Shown: piece by piece, positions 42,912 to 43,233 of the stretch | Position numbering within the stretch: the first letter of the stretch is position 1 | How the letters are laid out: the number at the start of each line of letters is the position of its first letter | DNA from: Caloramator australicus RC3 | Lineage (GTDB): Bacteria > Bacillota > Clostridia > Clostridiales > Caloramatoraceae | Assembly: GCF_000297115.1 (NCBI RefSeq) | Contig: NZ_CAKP01000046.1 | Coordinates: 1 to 43,233, forward strand | Direction: 5' to 3' | Length of the DNA stretch: 43,233 bases | The notes under the pieces: model-generated | Databases searched by the model: none | What the model saw: only the letters and a program-made list of their open reading frames with translations | Told to the model about the DNA's origin: nothing | Translations under genes and position numbers: made by a program

Positions 42912-43233
42912 ATGTATCAACGTCAAGAAATTTTTAACATTATTGAACTCTTTACTTCTCAAAAACTTATTAATTTCTATACAAAACTATTTGAAAATCT
43001 TGATTTATCTCCTTTACCTGATAGGCTCCCCTCTAAATACGGTCCTACCGGTTATTCTCGCCATGCTCTCTTTAGAGCCTTCATCGTTATGAAATGTGAG
43101 AAATTTGCTCAAATTACTGATCTCAAAGATTTTCTAGAAAACAATTTAATCATTGCTAAACTTTGTGGCTTTGATATTCTTAAACCTTTACCTTCTTACT
43201 CTGTTTTCGAAGATTTATTAAAATCTTTCTAAC
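42912..43233 (+). pseudogene. IS5/IS1182-like transposase, N-terminal part, incomplete
   Basis: The first 106 codons of a transposase with a DUF772-like N-terminus: RHALFRAFIVMKCEKFAQIT followed by LKDFLENNLIIAKLCGFD and LPSYSVF, the layout found in IS5/IS1182-type DDE transposases. The frame ends in TAA at 43230-43232, one base from the window edge. The last codons read LKSF-stop, whereas skipping one base would give LKSFN, the usual continuation, so the stop is probably a one-base insertion or an end-of-contig error. The catalytic domain is not present. The ATG follows AAGGAGG. Confidence 0.7.

Larger units (their letters stand above)
42838..43233 (+). mobile_element. 5' end of a second insertion sequence, cut by the window edge
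   Basis: The right edge of the window lies in a transposase gene unrelated to that at the left edge. The element probably begins in the 42740-42840 intergenic stretch, but I cannot place its terminal repeat. An inverted repeat at 42840-42908 precedes the transposase start. Confidence 0.65.

Overview
The window is AT-rich DNA from a spore-forming, anaerobic Firmicute, most likely a clostridial species. The evidence is the very low GC content, strong AGGAGG-type ribosome binding sites, frequent TTG/GTG starts, YheC/YheD-type spore-coat ATP-grasp genes, a SpoIID-domain protein, a spore-photoproduct-lyase-like radical SAM enzyme, several 4Fe-4S ferredoxins, and the Bacillus/Clostridium cluster decarboxylase-tmk-darA-holB-ricT. 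A Caloramator-like member of the Clostridiaceae is my guess; no rRNA or tRNA is present to test it. Both ends lie inside insertion-sequence transposase genes of different families, so this is probably a draft-assembly contig broken at repeats.

Layout: 1-400, 5' part of an ISLre2-type transposase (minus). 515-2761, a frameshifted iron alcohol dehydrogenase and an M20-type amidohydrolase, tail to tail. 2871-7194, the decarboxylase-tmk-darA-holB-ricT operon. 7261-10705, a small ferredoxin, a DUF975 membrane protein and a membrane-anchored GH31 glycosidase. 10801-16770, the most unusual block: a fusion of a glycosyltransferase-like domain with a degenerate DegS/NarX-type sensor kinase core, then four tandem YheC/YheD-like ATP-grasp genes. 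The first of these has lost its metal ligands; the last three are joined by TAGATG stop-start junctions. A sigma-K-like promoter candidate precedes the ATP-grasp genes. 16828-21520, a nitroreductase, a large helical protein with a GAP1-like N-terminus, and an FtsA-like ATPase with a beta-grasp-like tail.

21597-28473 holds a secreted beta-propeller protein, a nucleosidase overlapping an SPL-like radical SAM gene, a cupin, a ferredoxin, a CapA-like phosphatase, a DUF3892 protein and an HtrA protease. 28615-32916 holds YjbQ and a metal/redox group: small membrane proteins, an HMA-SafE-cupredoxin fusion, and a divergent OmpR-type two-component system. 32971-37037 holds a LexA-like but probably non-cleaving regulator, a sodium-coupled amino acid transporter with a 32-residue companion peptide, a membrane protein and a PAP2 phosphatase. 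37057-42730 holds a SpoIID-domain protein, the complete pantothenate operon panG-panB-panC-panD, and a UPF0489 protein. The window ends in a second transposase.

Two themes cross regions. First, five genes need a one-base shift to read as their families do (both transposases, the alcohol dehydrogenase, the SHOCT protein and the start of the HMA-SafE gene), some at A or G runs. This points to sequencing indels, or less likely real decay or slippage. Second, both transposase genes carry a near-perfect inverted repeat that buries their ribosome binding site, which would silence read-through transcripts. No intergenic gap exceeds 300 bases.
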